The position numbers and the translations under genes are program-made. 64,000 nucleotides of DNA from Excoecaria cochinchinensis (Eukaryota > Streptophyta > Magnoliopsida > Malpighiales > Euphorbiaceae). How positions within the stretch are numbered: position 1 is the first letter of the stretch; the number at the start of each line of letters is the position of its first letter. This document shows, in pieces, positions 1 through 11,449 of this stretch. The stretch spans positions 34,487,001 to 34,551,000 of the forward strand of contig CANTUQ010000004.1 of NCBI GenBank assembly GCA_947683425.1, written 5' to 3'. Under the pieces are notes generated by a model. The model made no database searches, was not told where the DNA came from, and saw only the letters and a program-made list of their open reading frames with translations.

Positions 1-1
1 T

Positions 2-1510
2 GGGGCTTTGATTGCCTAGTTGCATGTGAAGCCTACCTTGAGACAGAGGATTGTGGATACTCAGAGGGATGATGTGAGACTTCAGCGGATTGTGCAAGAG
101 GTCAGATCGGGTAGGCAGTCAAAGTTCTCAGTTCAGGATGAGGTCCTTATGCTCAGAGATCGCTTGTGTGTGCCAGAGTCTGAGGATTTGAGGAGACAGC
201 TTATGAGTGAGGCGTATAGTACAGTTTTTACTATGCATCCTGGCAGTGAGAAGATGTATCGGGACATGAGACAGTTTTATTGGTGGTCTGGTATGAAGCG
301 TGATATAGTGGATTTTGTGTCCAAGTGTTTGACTTGTCAGCAGGTAAAGGCCGAGCATCAGGTTCCTTCAGGATTGCTTACGCCTTTATCCATTCTTGAG
401 TGGAAGTGGGATGATATCGCCATGGACTTTGTTTCTGGTTTGCCCTTGACTCAGAAGAAGCATGACTCAGTTTGGGTAATAGTGGATCGACTTACGAAGT
501 CAGCTCATTTTCTGCCAGTTAGAGTGGACTACTCGATGGATAGATTGGCCAGTATCTATGTGGATGAGATAGTTCGGTTGCACGGTGTGCCATTGTCCAT
601 AGTGTCAGATCAGGATCCGAGGTTCACTTCCAAGTTTTGGAAGGAGTTACAGAGAGCTTTGGGCACTAGGTTGAACTTCAGTACAGCATTTCATCCTCAG
701 ACAGATGGTCAGTCAGAGCGGGTCATTCAGATTTTAGAAGATATGATGAGGGCTTGTGCTTTGGATTTTCCGGGTAGTTGGGACAGATATGTGTCGCTTA
801 TGGAGTTTGCCTACAACAATAGCTTCCAGTCGAGTATCGGTATGGCACCATATGAGGCTTTGTATGGTCAACAGTGTAGGACTCCGGTTTGTTGGACCGA
901 GCTATCCGAGAGATCAGTGATTGGGCCAAACTTGGTTAGAGATACTGAAGAAAAGATCGGAGTGGTGCAGCGGAATTTAAAGGCAGCCAAGGATCGACAG
1001 AAGTCTTATGCCAATCTGAAGAGAAAAGACGTGCATTTTAAGATCGGGGACAAAGTTTTCCTTAAAGTTTCACCTTGGAGGAAAGTGCTTCGATTTGGAA
1101 AGAAAGGCAAGCTTAGTCCTCGTTTCATTGGTCCTTATGAGATTTTGGCTAAGGTAGGACCTATAGCCTATAGATTGGCTTTACCGATGGAGTTAGCAAA
1201 GTTGCACGATGTGTTCCATGTTTTGATACTTCGTCGATACAGATCAGATCCTTCGTATGTTCTTTCAGTTCAGGATATTCAGGTTCAGCCAGATTTTTCC
1301 TATGATGAGGAACCGCGAGCTATTCTAGCCCGAGAGGTAAGACAATTGAGAAGTAAGCAGATCCCTTTGGTAAAAGTATTGTGGATTCATCATGGAGTCG
1401 AGGAAGTGACTTGGGAACCAGAGGAATCGATGAGAGCTCAGTATCCGCAATTGTTCAGTTCAGGTGAGAATTTCGAGGACGAAATTCTTATTAGTAGGGG
1501 AGAGTTGTAA
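2..1510 (+). pseudogene. RT-A pol 3' fragment: integrase plus chromodomain-like tail (Tekay/Del-like Ty3/gypsy)
   Basis: This is the C-terminal part of a gag-pol polyprotein; the rest lies left of the window. Integrase inserts the cDNA copy into host chromatin. Numbering from position 20, the zinc-binding module has H73, C103 and C106, but the first His of the HHCC set is Tyr66. The catalytic core has D136, D197 and E233, with the DD(35)E spacing normal for the family. A GPY/F module (RFIGPYE) follows, then a chromodomain-like C-terminus ending in TWEPEESMRAQYPQLF. An in-frame TAG at 17-19 replaces the Gln found in the homologous RT-D and RT-I proteins, so the gene is dead. The terminal stop at 1508-1510 overlaps the LTR start by a few bases. 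Confidence 0.93.
1468..1505 (+). other. RT-A PPT-proximal hairpin and polypurine tract
   Basis: GAATTTCG-AGGA-CGAAATTC (1468-1487) is a perfect 8-bp inverted repeat with a 4-nt loop. It lies in the codons for NFEDEIL at the end of pol. A purine-rich tract (about 1494-1505, ending AGGGGAGAGT) primes plus-strand DNA synthesis immediately before the LTR. Confidence 0.75.
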
Positions 1511-2472
1511 CACCCCGTTTGCCCCCTAGTTGAATGAGCCTGTCTGTGTGAACATGCATGTGCATGTGTTCGGCATATCATAAGGGTATTTTGGTAAAAT
1601 GCATGTTTTGGGTTTTGTTAGTATGTGGGTGCATATAGGGTATTAGTGTGTGAATTATTAGGATAATAGTTGTGTGCACTTGAGCATATCATATTATAGT
1701 GTTTTAAGTTGGGTTATGCTTGTGTGTGTGTGTTCATACCATTGTAGGGTGTGTATTAGTTGAGAGTGTATTAGGTGTGTGTAGTGCATGTTAGTTTGGT
1801 GTGAGTGGTTAGCTTCACCAATAGGAAATGGACACATGCTTAGGGCAAAGAAAAGAAAAAGAAAAAGGAAAGAAAGAAAGGGAATTGGCAGATTCACGTT
1901 TCCTTCTTCACTCACCTTCTTCTTCTTCATGTTCTTCACTCTAAGAATTGTGGTGTGGATTCAAGACTTTATTGGTGAAGTTAATCATCTCTTTGCATCT
2001 CTTTGGTAAGTAATTGTATTCTTCTCATCTTGTTTTCCATTTGTGTTCATCTTCTTTTCTTCTTTGGGTTTAGATTTAACTTAGGGTTTGTATTGTTGGG
2101 TGTTCTTTGATTTGTTGTGTTTAGTTGAGGCCCCTCGCGATCCCAAGGGCAAGGAGGTTGTTGGGACGAGTGGAGCTAAGTGATTGAAGCTTAGAATCTC
2201 AGGTTTGGGATTTTTACTTGTGGATTGTGCTTGATTTGAACTTACTGTAATTTCTAGGGTTTATGTTCTTGAATGTGGTTATGTATGATTTTGATTGTGA
2301 TAAGTGTTGGATTAAGTTGTTATATGTCATTTTGATGCTTGAATGATCTTCTGGAAGGTAAGAACTGATTTGTGTGATTTTGATTCAAGTTTGGAGTTGA
2401 TTTCTGTGTTCTGGGAAAATTCTGGAAAACTGGAAAATCGTGTTACTGTAGAAAATTCCCGTTTTGCTGTGT

Positions 2473-2858
2473 CTGTCGCGTGACTACCCAAGAAGAGAGG
2501 CAAGTCACGAGACGTGACTTCCAGTCACGACTCGTGACCTGCCAGAAAGAAGCTAGTCACGAGTTGTGACTGCTTGTCACAACTCGTGACCAGCCAAGAG
2601 GAAGGCAGTCACGAGGCGTGACTCCCAGTCACGACTCGTGACCGGCCTAAGACAGTCACGCTTGACCAGCCCTAAAGAAGCCAGTCACGAGACGTGACAT
2701 CAAGTCACGACTCGTGACCAGCGAGAGAGAAGGGACAAGTCATGTCGCGTGACCAACGAAGAGAGCCAGTCACGAGACGTGACTCCCAGTCACGACTCGT
2801 GACCGGCTTGTGAAGGAGGCCAGTCACGAGTTGTGATGCTAGTCACGACCCGTGACCG
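2473..2858. repeat. RT-A palindrome island, GTCACGA..TCGTGAC type
   Basis: About a dozen 15-bp imperfect or perfect palindromes, mainly GTCACGACTCGTGAC and GTCACGAGACGTGAC, are spaced by 3-25 bp of unrelated sequence. The alternating variants keep the two arms complementary. The island starts 967 bp into the LTR and is CG-rich against an AT-rich background. Confidence 0.95.
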
Positions 2859-3072
2859 GCCAACCTTGTTGGTCACCTCCGTTTGGCCTATTTTCTGAAA
2901 TTTCCCGGTTTTAACTTAACAATGAATTCCATAATTCTTCCGAATGGACTTATACTGCTGTATGATGCATGTCATATTTTTATATGCTTTGATATGAGTG
3001 ATACCACAATTCTTCAGATGAATTTTATGTTATCTTTTAAAATATGATTTGAATGACGCATAACTTGCTAGA

Positions 3073-3640
3073 GTCAAGTAAGTGGATAGTTAGGCATGCC
3101 TAATAGAGTCTTTTAGCTGCAGCCCTTTGTTTCGTTTGGACCCCAATCAGGTCCCCGTTTGGTTCCTCGTGAACCCTATTATGTGTTAGGATCTTGTTTA
3201 AGGTCCCTTTTGAAAATGATTTGTAAAAGTTAAAAGTAAATGGTTTTCTCGATTCGTACCCGTAAGGTACTGTCTGTAATCGGTTCGTACCCGTAAAGTA
3301 CTGTCTGTACACTCGTTATCCACTACCCAGAGTCAGTAGGAGTTCTTTTGGTGTTCGATTGGTTTACTCTACTCTTATGACTATATACATGTGATGTCGG
3401 AATGAGAAATGATTAAATGTATGTGCAATTAATTTGGATATGGATATGATTTGGGATGTAGAATATATGGCTTTAAACTGTGAGTATGTTCTTATGAATT
3501 ATGCTATGAGCTACTGCATTTTACCATTGTGAATGTGTTCTGCCTTGACGACCATTTTGAGTGGCCGTCCATATCATATGTGTGTTTCCCCACTAAGCGT
3601 TTATCGCTTAGCACGGTGTTTGTACCCGTGCAGGTGCGGA
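3073..3640 (+). promoter_or_regulatory. RT-A conserved LTR module
   Basis: The module contains a 30-nt block with the perfect palindrome TTAGGCATGCCTAA, then CTGCAGC, two GTACCCGTAA(G/A)GTAC repeats, CGTTATCC, an ACGACC...GGCCGT dyad, and the CTAAGCG-TTTAT-CGCTTAG hairpin at 3593-3611 followed by GTGCAGGTGCGGA. Blocks in this order recur in RT-D, RT-J and (minus strand) RT-F. The function is unknown; the position downstream in the LTR suggests R/U5 or a 3'-end signal. Confidence 0.7.
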
Positions 3641-4033
3641 AGGAGTTTTGCTTTAAGAGAGTCGCCACCGTCAAGCCAACACAGAAGGTTTTAGTATAGG
3701 GCTTAATTTTGTAATCTATAATGATTCTTTTTGTATAGAACTCTCCTGTATTGGTTTTGTTTCAGCTTCCGCTTTTGTATATATATTTTGGTTATGTAAT
3801 ATCTTTTGTACCAGCTGGTTTGATCAGAACATTATTGTAATGGTTTATTATATTAATGCATGATCAGCGATGGCTTTCTTTTCCTTTAAAGTTTTTAATT
3901 ATCCTGTATTTCAGTATGTATGTTACGAATGAATGTATGATTTGCTTTGTATATGTTTGGTAACACCTTTACTCATACGGCGTCTCACTCCTTATTGGAT
4001 GGGATTGCCTACGTATGGGTAGGGGGTGTTACA

Positions 4034-4196
4034 AAACGTATATGTAAAGTTAAATGGAAAGAGATTGTATTATGAACATGTGTAAACATAAATGTATATA
4101 TGTAGTGAATATGAATTGCATGTTGGGCCTAGTGTAGTCTTATTTCATTATATTATACGTATATGGATGTGTATAGTATAATCGCTTCCGCTAGTG

Positions 4197-4228
<32 letters not shown>

Positions 4229-4283
4229 CGTATATGTCCACGTGGCACCCCGATATCCTTCCAGGGGGTATGGGGGTGTTACA
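4034..4283 (+). mobile_element. RT-B 5' LTR tail
   Basis: This fragment ends ATCCTTCCAGGGGGTATGGGGG followed by TGTTACA, closely resembling the ends of the RT-H and RT-J LTRs, and is followed by a primer site. It includes a short (TGTATA)n tract near 4200-4237. The rest of this LTR should lie left of RT-A, outside the window. Confidence 0.75.
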
Positions 4284-4288
4284 TTTAG

Positions 4289-4300
4289 TGGTATCAGAGC
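4289..4300 (+). other. RT-B primer binding site
   Basis: TGGTATCAGAGC, complementary to the 3' end of plant initiator tRNA-Met, lies 5 nt after the LTR end. Identical sites follow the RT-D and RT-H LTRs and precede RT-F on the minus strand. Confidence 0.9.
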
Positions 4301-4402
4301 ATAGGTTAGAGGTTCTGGTCTATAAGATGTAGAGTATAGATTAAATGATAGAGTTTGTCTAGAGTTGTGGCCTAATACAGATGTCGTTTGTGTAAAGTAT
4401 AG

Positions 4403-4459
4403 ATGGAGTCTGACTCGCGTGAGAGCGTAGAAGAGACAGCGGTAGATGTGAATTGGTAA
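4403..4459 (+). pseudogene. RT-B gag start fragment
   Basis: An 18-codon reading frame starts MESDSRESVEET and stops at 4457. It aligns with the gag starts of RT-H (MESDPSENVGE) and RT-F (MESVHGS), which fixes it as a gag N-terminus. Similarity is lost after the stop. Confidence 0.6.
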
Positions 4460-4826
4460 GAGTTCGAGGTGACACTCTGTATTCTGGTCAGCTATCTCCT
4501 TGAATCGTGTGAACATAAGCATAGTGAAACATGGGGATGGGAAAAGTGCATTACAGTAGCTTACATTGCATTTTCGCATCATTTTGCATACATAAATCAT
4601 TACATGGCCATTTCATCCTCATCCCTCATTGTATGTGAAAAAGTATCATTGCATGCGTTTCATTGAGAAAAGCTGACAGGATATACATCCAGTGCTTGAT
4701 GCTTAGAAGAAGTATATGGATTAGAGTGCAGTGCGTTAAAGAAAGTGTGAAGTGTGTACGATTTGATAGCTGTATGGTCTAAGTGATAGCGATTTGGAGA
4801 TCTGTTTAAGGATTTATCTGTGTAAG
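4460..4826. other. Unassigned 367 bp between RT-B gag remnant and RT-C
   Basis: No credible protein, repeat or LTR feature is visible. It is probably RT-B internal sequence that has decayed, ending at the junction with RT-C sequence at 4827. Confidence 0.4.
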
Positions 4827-5802
4827 TGATTAAACATTGGCCTATTTATTGTGAATTAACCATATTGTGGAGAGAATTAGGATTGATATAGCATTGGAGA
4901 TATGTTATTATTGACAAGCATGAAGTAGTGAAAATTAAAGTTCCCTTGTTTTGAAACTTAGTATTGGAAATGCTAGTCTCTTAAGAAAAGAAAGAAAAAT
5001 AGTAGGAATAACAAGATGTACATCAAAAATTGCTTATGTGTTAGGATGGAGCGTAAAACGCACTCATGCTAATTTTTCTTGCTATTTTAAAAAAAAATAA
5101 AAAAAACAAACAAAAACAAAAAGCAAGAAGAAAAATAAACAAAGAACTATCAGAAATTTATATAGTCAAAAAGGGAATTAGAATAGTAGTAAAACTATCA
5201 TGCTTTGTGCAAATTTTATTTTCAATCTCCTAAGTTATATTGGTACTTTTTCTCTACACAATATTAGCTACCTAAATCCAAAAGTTTCCTACCCTAACCT
5301 AAGCCACATTACAACCATTTTTAAGACCCTTTAATCCTCTTTACTACCTTATACTAGTAGTGGAGATTTTTACTAATTACAAGCCTATGGTATGTAATGG
5401 CATATTTAAGGAATGAGAGAAACACTAACCTATAAACACTTGAGAGATTGAGTGATTGAAAGCAAAAAGACTCAAAGTGATAATTATCTTAGGCAATGTT
5501 TTGTGTGAAATAATTTATACATGTGTTAAGATACTTGATTTCTTGAGATCAGACATCCTTGTGTTTTGAAATTTGATGTTTTTCCAATTGTATATAGGGG
5601 TTAAAGTTTTATAAATAATGATATTGTCTAAAGAGTTGCATATTTAGGCTAATAAGTTAGAGGTTAAAGTATGGACATGAGATTTCCAAATATTTGTCAA
5701 ATGTACAAGTAAGCTCCAAAATCTTGTGTTTATTTTGTTTGAAGTGTTTGTAATGTTTGAGTATTTTGCTTGGGGATAAGCAAATATTTAAGTGTGGGGG
5801 TT
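4827..5802 (+). repeat. Left copy of RT-C 3' untranslated region
   Basis: This stretch matches 25044-26023 almost base for base, including a poly-A-rich tract near 5090-5140. It ends in the PPT-like AAGTGTGGGGG immediately before the LTR start. Because the same sequence precedes the right LTR, it is best read as the 3' end of a second, truncated Athila copy sharing the left LTR. The alternative is that the LTR itself starts at 4827 (TGATTAAAC) and is 2.35 kb long, but no polypurine tract precedes 25044. Confidence 0.65.
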
Positions 5803-7180
5803 TGATATGAGCTTAAATAGCTCATATTTAACCTATGTTTTAGGATTAAAATAGTATGCATGTGTGTTTATTTCTATTAGAATTAGGAGTGTTTTATGTT
5901 TTTGTTTGAGTTTTCAGCGTGTAGGAGAACAATGGAGAAAAATGAAAAAAGATGGAGAAGAATGGAAAAAGATGGAGAAAAGCTGCCAACATGAGGAAAG
6001 GAAAAAGAAGCTCTGTCCCGAGCGTGAAAGTGGCACGAGCGCGATAGAATGCTCTAAGGGAAAGCCAAGGAAGAAGGAAGAAAAGTGAAGAAGAGAGGCT
6101 GTCGCGACCAAGGAGCTCGTTGCCAGGTCGCGACAGGGCACGGAGAAGGCAAATGCGAGGAAGGTGGTGCGATGAAAGAGGTGCGCTCTGTCGCGATCGT
6201 GATAGAGAGATCCGTTGGAGACAAGAAGATGAAATCTCACATTGAAAAGTTATGTTTCTCCACCAACCTTTGTAGCTATTACCAAGAGTCATCTGAAGGG
6301 GCATAAGTAGATATTATAAATTATATTTCTAACTGTAATTAAAAGGGAGTTAATTGTTGAACATTTGATTAAGTAAATTTCTATAAGTTAGAATAGTTTT
6401 TTCTTTCCTTAGTCAAATTTTCTAAAGTAGAGCTTATGTATTGAAGAAAATATAGCATACAAAGAAGAAGACTACCTTTGGTTACTTGAAAAGGGTTAAG
6501 AAATCTCCTTCTTCAATTCTTATCTTTTTATTCTTCTTTGTAAATCTTGTGATGTAAATTCTAAACTTGAATGCTTAATATTAAATGTTTTATTGTTCAT
6601 ATTAATTCATGTGTTCTTGCTTGTAGAATTTCCTATTAGGATACTATGTATGATCATTATAAGTATTGAAAAATGAATTCATATTTACAATCTAATGGGA
6701 AATCATCATTGAAGCATTATTTGAGAAATCATAGTGTTAAAATGGTTGCCTATAGGTTATGACTTAAGCTAAGATTTGCATGTTTAATTTTCTAGTTCAT
6801 TAATGAAAGTTGTGAAATAGAATTACTTATGCATGTTTTAGGCCATCTTATTTATGTTGAGAGAGTAAGTAGGAAATTTATTCAACTTGGCTTGCATGAC
6901 AAGAATACTATAATCATTAAGAACAATTAATTCAAGTTCCATTTTTATACTTATCATTCTTTATCTTTATATCTTCTTTGACCATCAATAATTAGGTTTA
7001 GTTAATTTAGATTCTAGAATAGTTTAAAATCACTTTACCATTATTTGAACATTGTAAACAAGATTAAAATTAGGTAGTAATAGTGTGTAAATCACGTTCC
7101 TCGTGGGATCAACATTCTTAAGTACTATTTTGGTACACCGTATACTTGTGGTCATTAGCATCTATAGAAAATGCTCAACA
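5803..7180 (+). mobile_element. RT-C 5' LTR (Athila-type)
   Basis: The 1,378-bp LTR starts TGATATGAGC and ends ATGCTCAACA, with an Asp-type primer site just downstream. Its first bases form a perfect 9-bp inverted repeat (arms 5805-5813 and 5819-5827). A CG-rich segment at 6011-6215 has TCGCGA-centred palindromes related to those in RT-I and RT-H. The partner is 26024-27418. Confidence 0.75.
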
Positions 7181-7186
7181 AGTTTT

Positions 7187-7204
7187 TGGCGCCATTGCCG
7201 AGGA
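7187..7204 (+). other. RT-C primer binding site (Asp-type)
   Basis: TGGCGCCATTGCCGAGGA lies 6 nt after the LTR. It resembles the tRNA-Asp-type primer site (TGGCGCCGTTGCCGGGGA) known from Athila elements, with two differences. Confidence 0.8.
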
Positions 7205-7331
7205 TCGTTGATTTTGCCATTATGAAACTTGATTTATGATTTTGGATTACAATATTTTGTTTGTTTTGATTTGTTAATTTGTTTAGTGTAACTTTGTGTT
7301 TTGTTTTTGGTTTTACAGGTTTTGAAAGTTA

Positions 7332-8866
7332 ATGCCTAGTACAAGGAGTTCTTTAGAAGAGCTTGAACCCTTAAATCCTGGGATTGAAAGATTTTTGTCA
7401 TGTAACCGGAAGTCCAATAGAAAGAAAAACAAGACTAAGAGACCAATTATCATGGCTGAAGAAAATCCACCAAGACTTATGGACTTCGCCACACTTGCTT
7501 TGAGTGGTACTTAACAAGGAGTGGTAAGGCCAATGGTAAACGCAAATCAATTTGAGATTAAACCTTCTTTATTGCAAATGATTCAAAATAGCATTCAATT
7601 TTATGGTTTGGCAAATGAGGATCCTAATGCTCATTTGGCAAATTTTCTTGAAATATGTGATACCTTTAAGATTAATGGTGTATTGGCTGATGCAAGCAAA
7701 CTTAGGCTTTTCCCTTTCACTTTGAAAGATAAGGCCAAAGCTTGGTTGAATTCGCTAGCAAGGGGATCAATTACTACTTGGGATCAATTGGCCCAAGCAT
7801 TTTTATCCAAATATTTTCCCTTGGCTAAAACAGCCAAAATCATAAAGGATATCACTGCGTTTGTTCAAAATGACAATGAATCTTTGTATGAGGCTTGGGA
7901 AAGGTTCAAAGAATTGCAAAGAATGTGTCCACACCATAACCTTCCAAGGGAGCTTTTGATGCAAACCTTCTATAATGGAGTTAACCCAACTACAAGAGGT
8001 ACAATAGATGCTGCAGCTGGTGGATCCTTGATGAGAAAAACAACCGAAGCAGCATTTCAATTATTGGAGGAGATGTCAATGAATAATTGCATGTGGCCTA
8101 CCGAGAGAGTAAGGGATTCTAATTCTTCTAATGCTAGGGGAGTACATGCACTTGATTCTGTAGTTGCTTTGCAAGCTCAAGTAGAAGCCTTAACTCATAA
8201 ACTTAATAGTTTAGGAGTGGGCGGTAGTCAGCAAAATAGTTGTAACATTTGTGGGCAACTAGGACATTCTAGTGAAGGATGTAATTTGGGGGTAACTAAT
8301 AATGAAGAGCAAGTTAGCTTTATTCAAGGTCAAGGTCGTGGTAACCCTTACTCTAATACATATAATCCAGGTTGGAGAAATCATCCTAACTTTTCTTGGG
8401 GAAATAGTAGCAACCAAAATAGGAATGTAAGTTTTCAACAACCTCAATATAGGTGTGGGGCTTTAGAAGTTAAGATGAATAGGTTCTTGGAGGGAATTAA
8501 TATGAAATTTAACTCACAAGAGGAGAACCATAAGAGGCAGGAAAATAAGTTTGATCAGATTACAAAGAATCAAGCATCATCCATCCATAACTTAGAAGTA
8601 CAATTTGGGCAATTAGCAAAGGCTTTAACTTCAAGGTTACAAGGAACTTTACCAAGTAATATGGAGGAGAACCCAAAGGAACATCTAAAAGCCATCAATT
8701 TGAGGTCAGGTAAATCCTATACTAATGAAATTATTACTACTAACAAGAGTGGAGAATTGCAGGAAAATGACAAGAAGAATGATTCTTCTGTCGCAAGCAC
8801 GACGCCTGTCGCGATCGTCACGCTCGCGACAGAGGAGAGGCCGAGTAATGTCATGGGCGCGGTACC
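7332..8866 (+). pseudogene. RT-C gag (Athila-type), split by RT-D
   Basis: Gag forms the virus-like particle that packages element RNA. The frame opens MPSTRSSLEELEP, has an in-frame TAA at 7512-7514, then runs to the RT-D insertion. The N-terminal part shows the Athila gag signature NANQFEIKPSLLQMIQNS...EDPNAHLANFLEICDTFK, followed by the retrotransposon gag core (KAKAWLNSLARGSITTWDQL). A zinc knuckle CNICGQLGHSSEGC has CX2CX4HX4C spacing. The last 80 bp encode a linker rich in TCGCGA motifs. The reading frame resumes in phase at 18499 once RT-D and one TSD copy are removed. Confidence 0.88.
8862..8866. repeat. RT-D target-site duplication, left copy
   Basis: GTACC directly precedes the RT-D 5' LTR and is repeated at 18494-18498. 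Confidence 0.9.
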
Positions 8867-11341
8867 AGTCATGGCCTGACTTGTACCCTAAAAGAATTAA
8901 TCTATTTTGGCATGTGTGTGTGATTGCATGTGAGTTTTGGGACTAAATTGAATGAAGGTAGGATTTAATTGAAAGAAAGAAGTATTGTTAAGGGTTTAAA
9001 TGGTAATTATGAATGAATACTAAGTATGAGTTAAAGGCTGATTAGCTAGTTTAATGAAGGATTAATTAAGAATAAAATAACTTGATTTAATGGAAAGAGG
9101 AGGCAGATTTGAGGAAGTGGTTTCCGTGTGGCTTATTGAGAGGATGCCACCTACACCTTTGCATACAAGAGTGAGTTAAGGGAAGGGAAGAGTTTCATTT
9201 GTGTAATCTAGCAATTTTCTGTGTTCTTCTCTTTTCTTTCTTGCGTGGGAGTGAGTGTTAAAGAAGTGTAGGCATATTGATGTTAAGTTGCTCAAGAATT
9301 AAGGGTTAAACCTAAGAGGTAAGTGAATAAGTGCATATTCTCATCTTCTACTCTTTCTTCTTGGTTGAGCTGGTTTGGATGGGATATTATTGGTTTGAGT
9401 TTGAGCTTGAGCATCTGTGTTGTTTTGTTAGCTGAAGAAGTGAAAAGAGATAAGGGAAAGGCTGTAATCGGCGAGCCGAGCGTCCGTCGAAATTAGGAGC
9501 TAAGGAGACGAGGTTTGGGAACAAACCCTAAATGTGTGAAATTGAATGATTTGTGTTGGCTAAATAGGGCCATTGATATGAGCTGTATGTGTATGTGATA
9601 ATGTGTTTAGTGAATGAATTTCTTGAGAGCATGTATGCTATGTGTGAGGTGAAATTGATCATAATTTGTGCTAAAGATGAGTGCCAAATAAGAAGGGAAA
9701 ATCAGGTATGTGCTAATTGATCATGTGGTTGATGTATTTGGGTTGATTGCCAAAAGTGAGAATGAGATTTGAAGTCTTAATGAGAAGGAAGAAATGGACT
9801 GAAAACATAACCATGTTATGGTGTTTTTGCATAGGTCACGGTGACAATTAAATCCATTGTGACCGTGAGGCATGCTTGAGTTCAATTCTGCCTAGTAGAT
9901 TTTGGTATGTCACGGTGACAATGAGATTCATTGTGACCGTGAGGTACCCAGGAAGGCATTCTGTTTTGCAAAGTGAGAATATGTCACGGTGACAATGAGA
10001 TTTATTGTGACCGTGACATACCCTCAAGTTGCATTCTGCCGAGAGTTGGGAACATGTCACGGTGACAATGAAATTGATTGTGACCGTGACATGCCCCCAG
10101 TTTGCATTCTGTTTTGGACTTCAATATGTCACGGTGACAATGGAATTCATTGTGACCTTGACCCACCCTGTTTTGGCAATATGATCCTAATGTGTTTGGC
10201 CATTCAAATGGCAAGGCTTTGAGCTGAAATGAAAGACAACATGAGTAAGTATTGTATGTGTGTTAAGTGATCTAGAAATGCATACAAACATGGTGATTTC
10301 TGAATATGATCAGTTATGTGAATATTAAATGTGAAGAATGAATTAGAAAGCATACTGAATATGCAAGTGAAATGTTAGCTATGTGCTAATGCAAACGTGT
10401 AAAGTGAAAAGTGAATTGAATAATTTGTTAATAACTTAAGCCTGCGAGTCAAGTAGTGGATAGTTAGGCATGCCTATAAGGTCAAGTGCTGCAGCCCCAT
10501 GCGTTAAATGTGTTTGATTCCATGGGAATCACAATGCGAATAATCCTTGCTGGATTTTATTATATGTGGAATAATGTGAAGTACCAGAAGGTACTAATGT
10601 GATGTGAAGTACCAGAAGGTACTAATGTGTAAAAGTAGTCTCGATGAGATTACTGGTACCTGAGAGGTACCGATGCGATACCCGTTATCCGCGTCATTGA
10701 GTTGCAGGCAAGAAGGCTAATAGGCTAATCGGCTAATCAGTTAATTAAATAATAAACAGAAGTGACTATGATACAAGAAAGTACAGACATGTGAATAAGT
10801 GATTGATGCTTTATGATTGAATTCAGTAATGGACAAGACTATGCCTGAAATGGTTCATGCTTTAATAATGATTGTTCTGGCATGTCTACTAATGTGCAAT
10901 GTATGATATCTCTGATGCGTGATAAGTTGTTTGCTATATGAGTTCCCCACTAAGCGTTATCGCTTAGCATGGATTTACTCTAATCCGTGCAGGTACGGAC
11001 GAGAGGTGACTGAAGGACGTCCCCCGCATTTTGGTATGGTCAACAATAGGAAGTGAATAGCATAGGCTTGGGGGTTGTTATTTTGGGATTTTTGTATAAG
11101 CTTTTTGTACGGTTAAAATGTGTAAAGAATATGTAAAGACATGTAATAATGTATAATCTGGAATGTAACCCCTCTTTTGTATGTATGTCATATAAATAGC
11201 TGGGCATGTGATGCATGAGATAAGATAATATGCGATGATTTTTTTTTCAATTCAGGTTAAGCATGCGTTCTGTTGTGTGTGTGCGGCCTTCTCTAACTAA
11301 GATTAGCTGAGCTAATCTGTCATTAGGGAACGGGCGTCACA
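8867..11341 (+). mobile_element. RT-D 5' LTR
   Basis: The 2,475-bp LTR starts AGTCATGGCC (the 3' copy has TGTCATGGCC, so the first base has changed) and ends GGGCGTCACA. It holds a putative intron (GT at 9319 to AG at 9512), a five-unit hairpin array at 9835-10162, the TAGGCATGCCTA block at 10448-10476, GTACC...GGTAC repeats and the CTAAGCG hairpin at 10950-10967. A 28-bp tandem duplication near 10575-10630 is absent from the 3' LTR. Confidence 0.95.
9835..10162. repeat. RT-D 5' LTR hairpin array, GTCACGGTGAC type
   Basis: Five units of about 35 bp each read GTCACGGTGACAATGA, a short loop, then TCATTGTGACCGTGAC, so the 16-bp arms pair at 15 of 16 positions. The units are separated by about 30-40 bp of distinct spacer. 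The array begins 968 bp from the LTR start in both LTRs. Confidence 0.95.
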
Positions 11342-11346
11342 AGTTT

Positions 11347-11358
11347 TGGTATCAGAGC
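11347..11358 (+). other. RT-D primer binding site
   Basis: TGGTATCAGAGC, complementary to initiator tRNA-Met, 5 nt after the LTR end. Confidence 0.93.
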
Positions 11359-11449
11359 CTAGGTTGAGTCTTTTCTGGGAATTGGGTAGATAAGATGTGT
11401 ATAGTTTGTTGACCTAATGCGGAAGTCCTTGTTTAATCTGTGTAGTAAG

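Larger units (their letters stand above)
1506..4033 (+). mobile_element. RT-A 3' LTR
   Basis: The 2,528-bp LTR begins TGTAACACCCC and ends GGGGTGTTACA, a long terminal inverted repeat typical of this lineage. Reading inward it holds a purine/pyrimidine-rich stretch (1840-1930), a putative splice donor at 2006 with acceptor at 2202, the palindrome island at 2473-2858, the TTAGGCATGCCTAA block at 3073-3102, GTACC...GGTAC repeats (3255-3310) and the CTAAGCG hairpin at 3593-3611. The 5' LTR is outside the window, so age cannot be judged. The end at 4033 abuts the tail of another LTR, so RT-A probably inserted into RT-B. Confidence 0.88.

Noticed and set aside
4148..4600. 150-codon minus-strand frame with a Tyr/Thr repeat
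   Set aside because: It crosses an LTR end, primer site and gag start of RT-B and reads a TATA-rich microsatellite; no domain is visible.
9848..10222. Small overlapping frames with CHGDNE or CHGHN peptide repeats
   Set aside because: They translate the RT-D hairpin array; the same frames appear in both LTRs and reflect palindrome symmetry.
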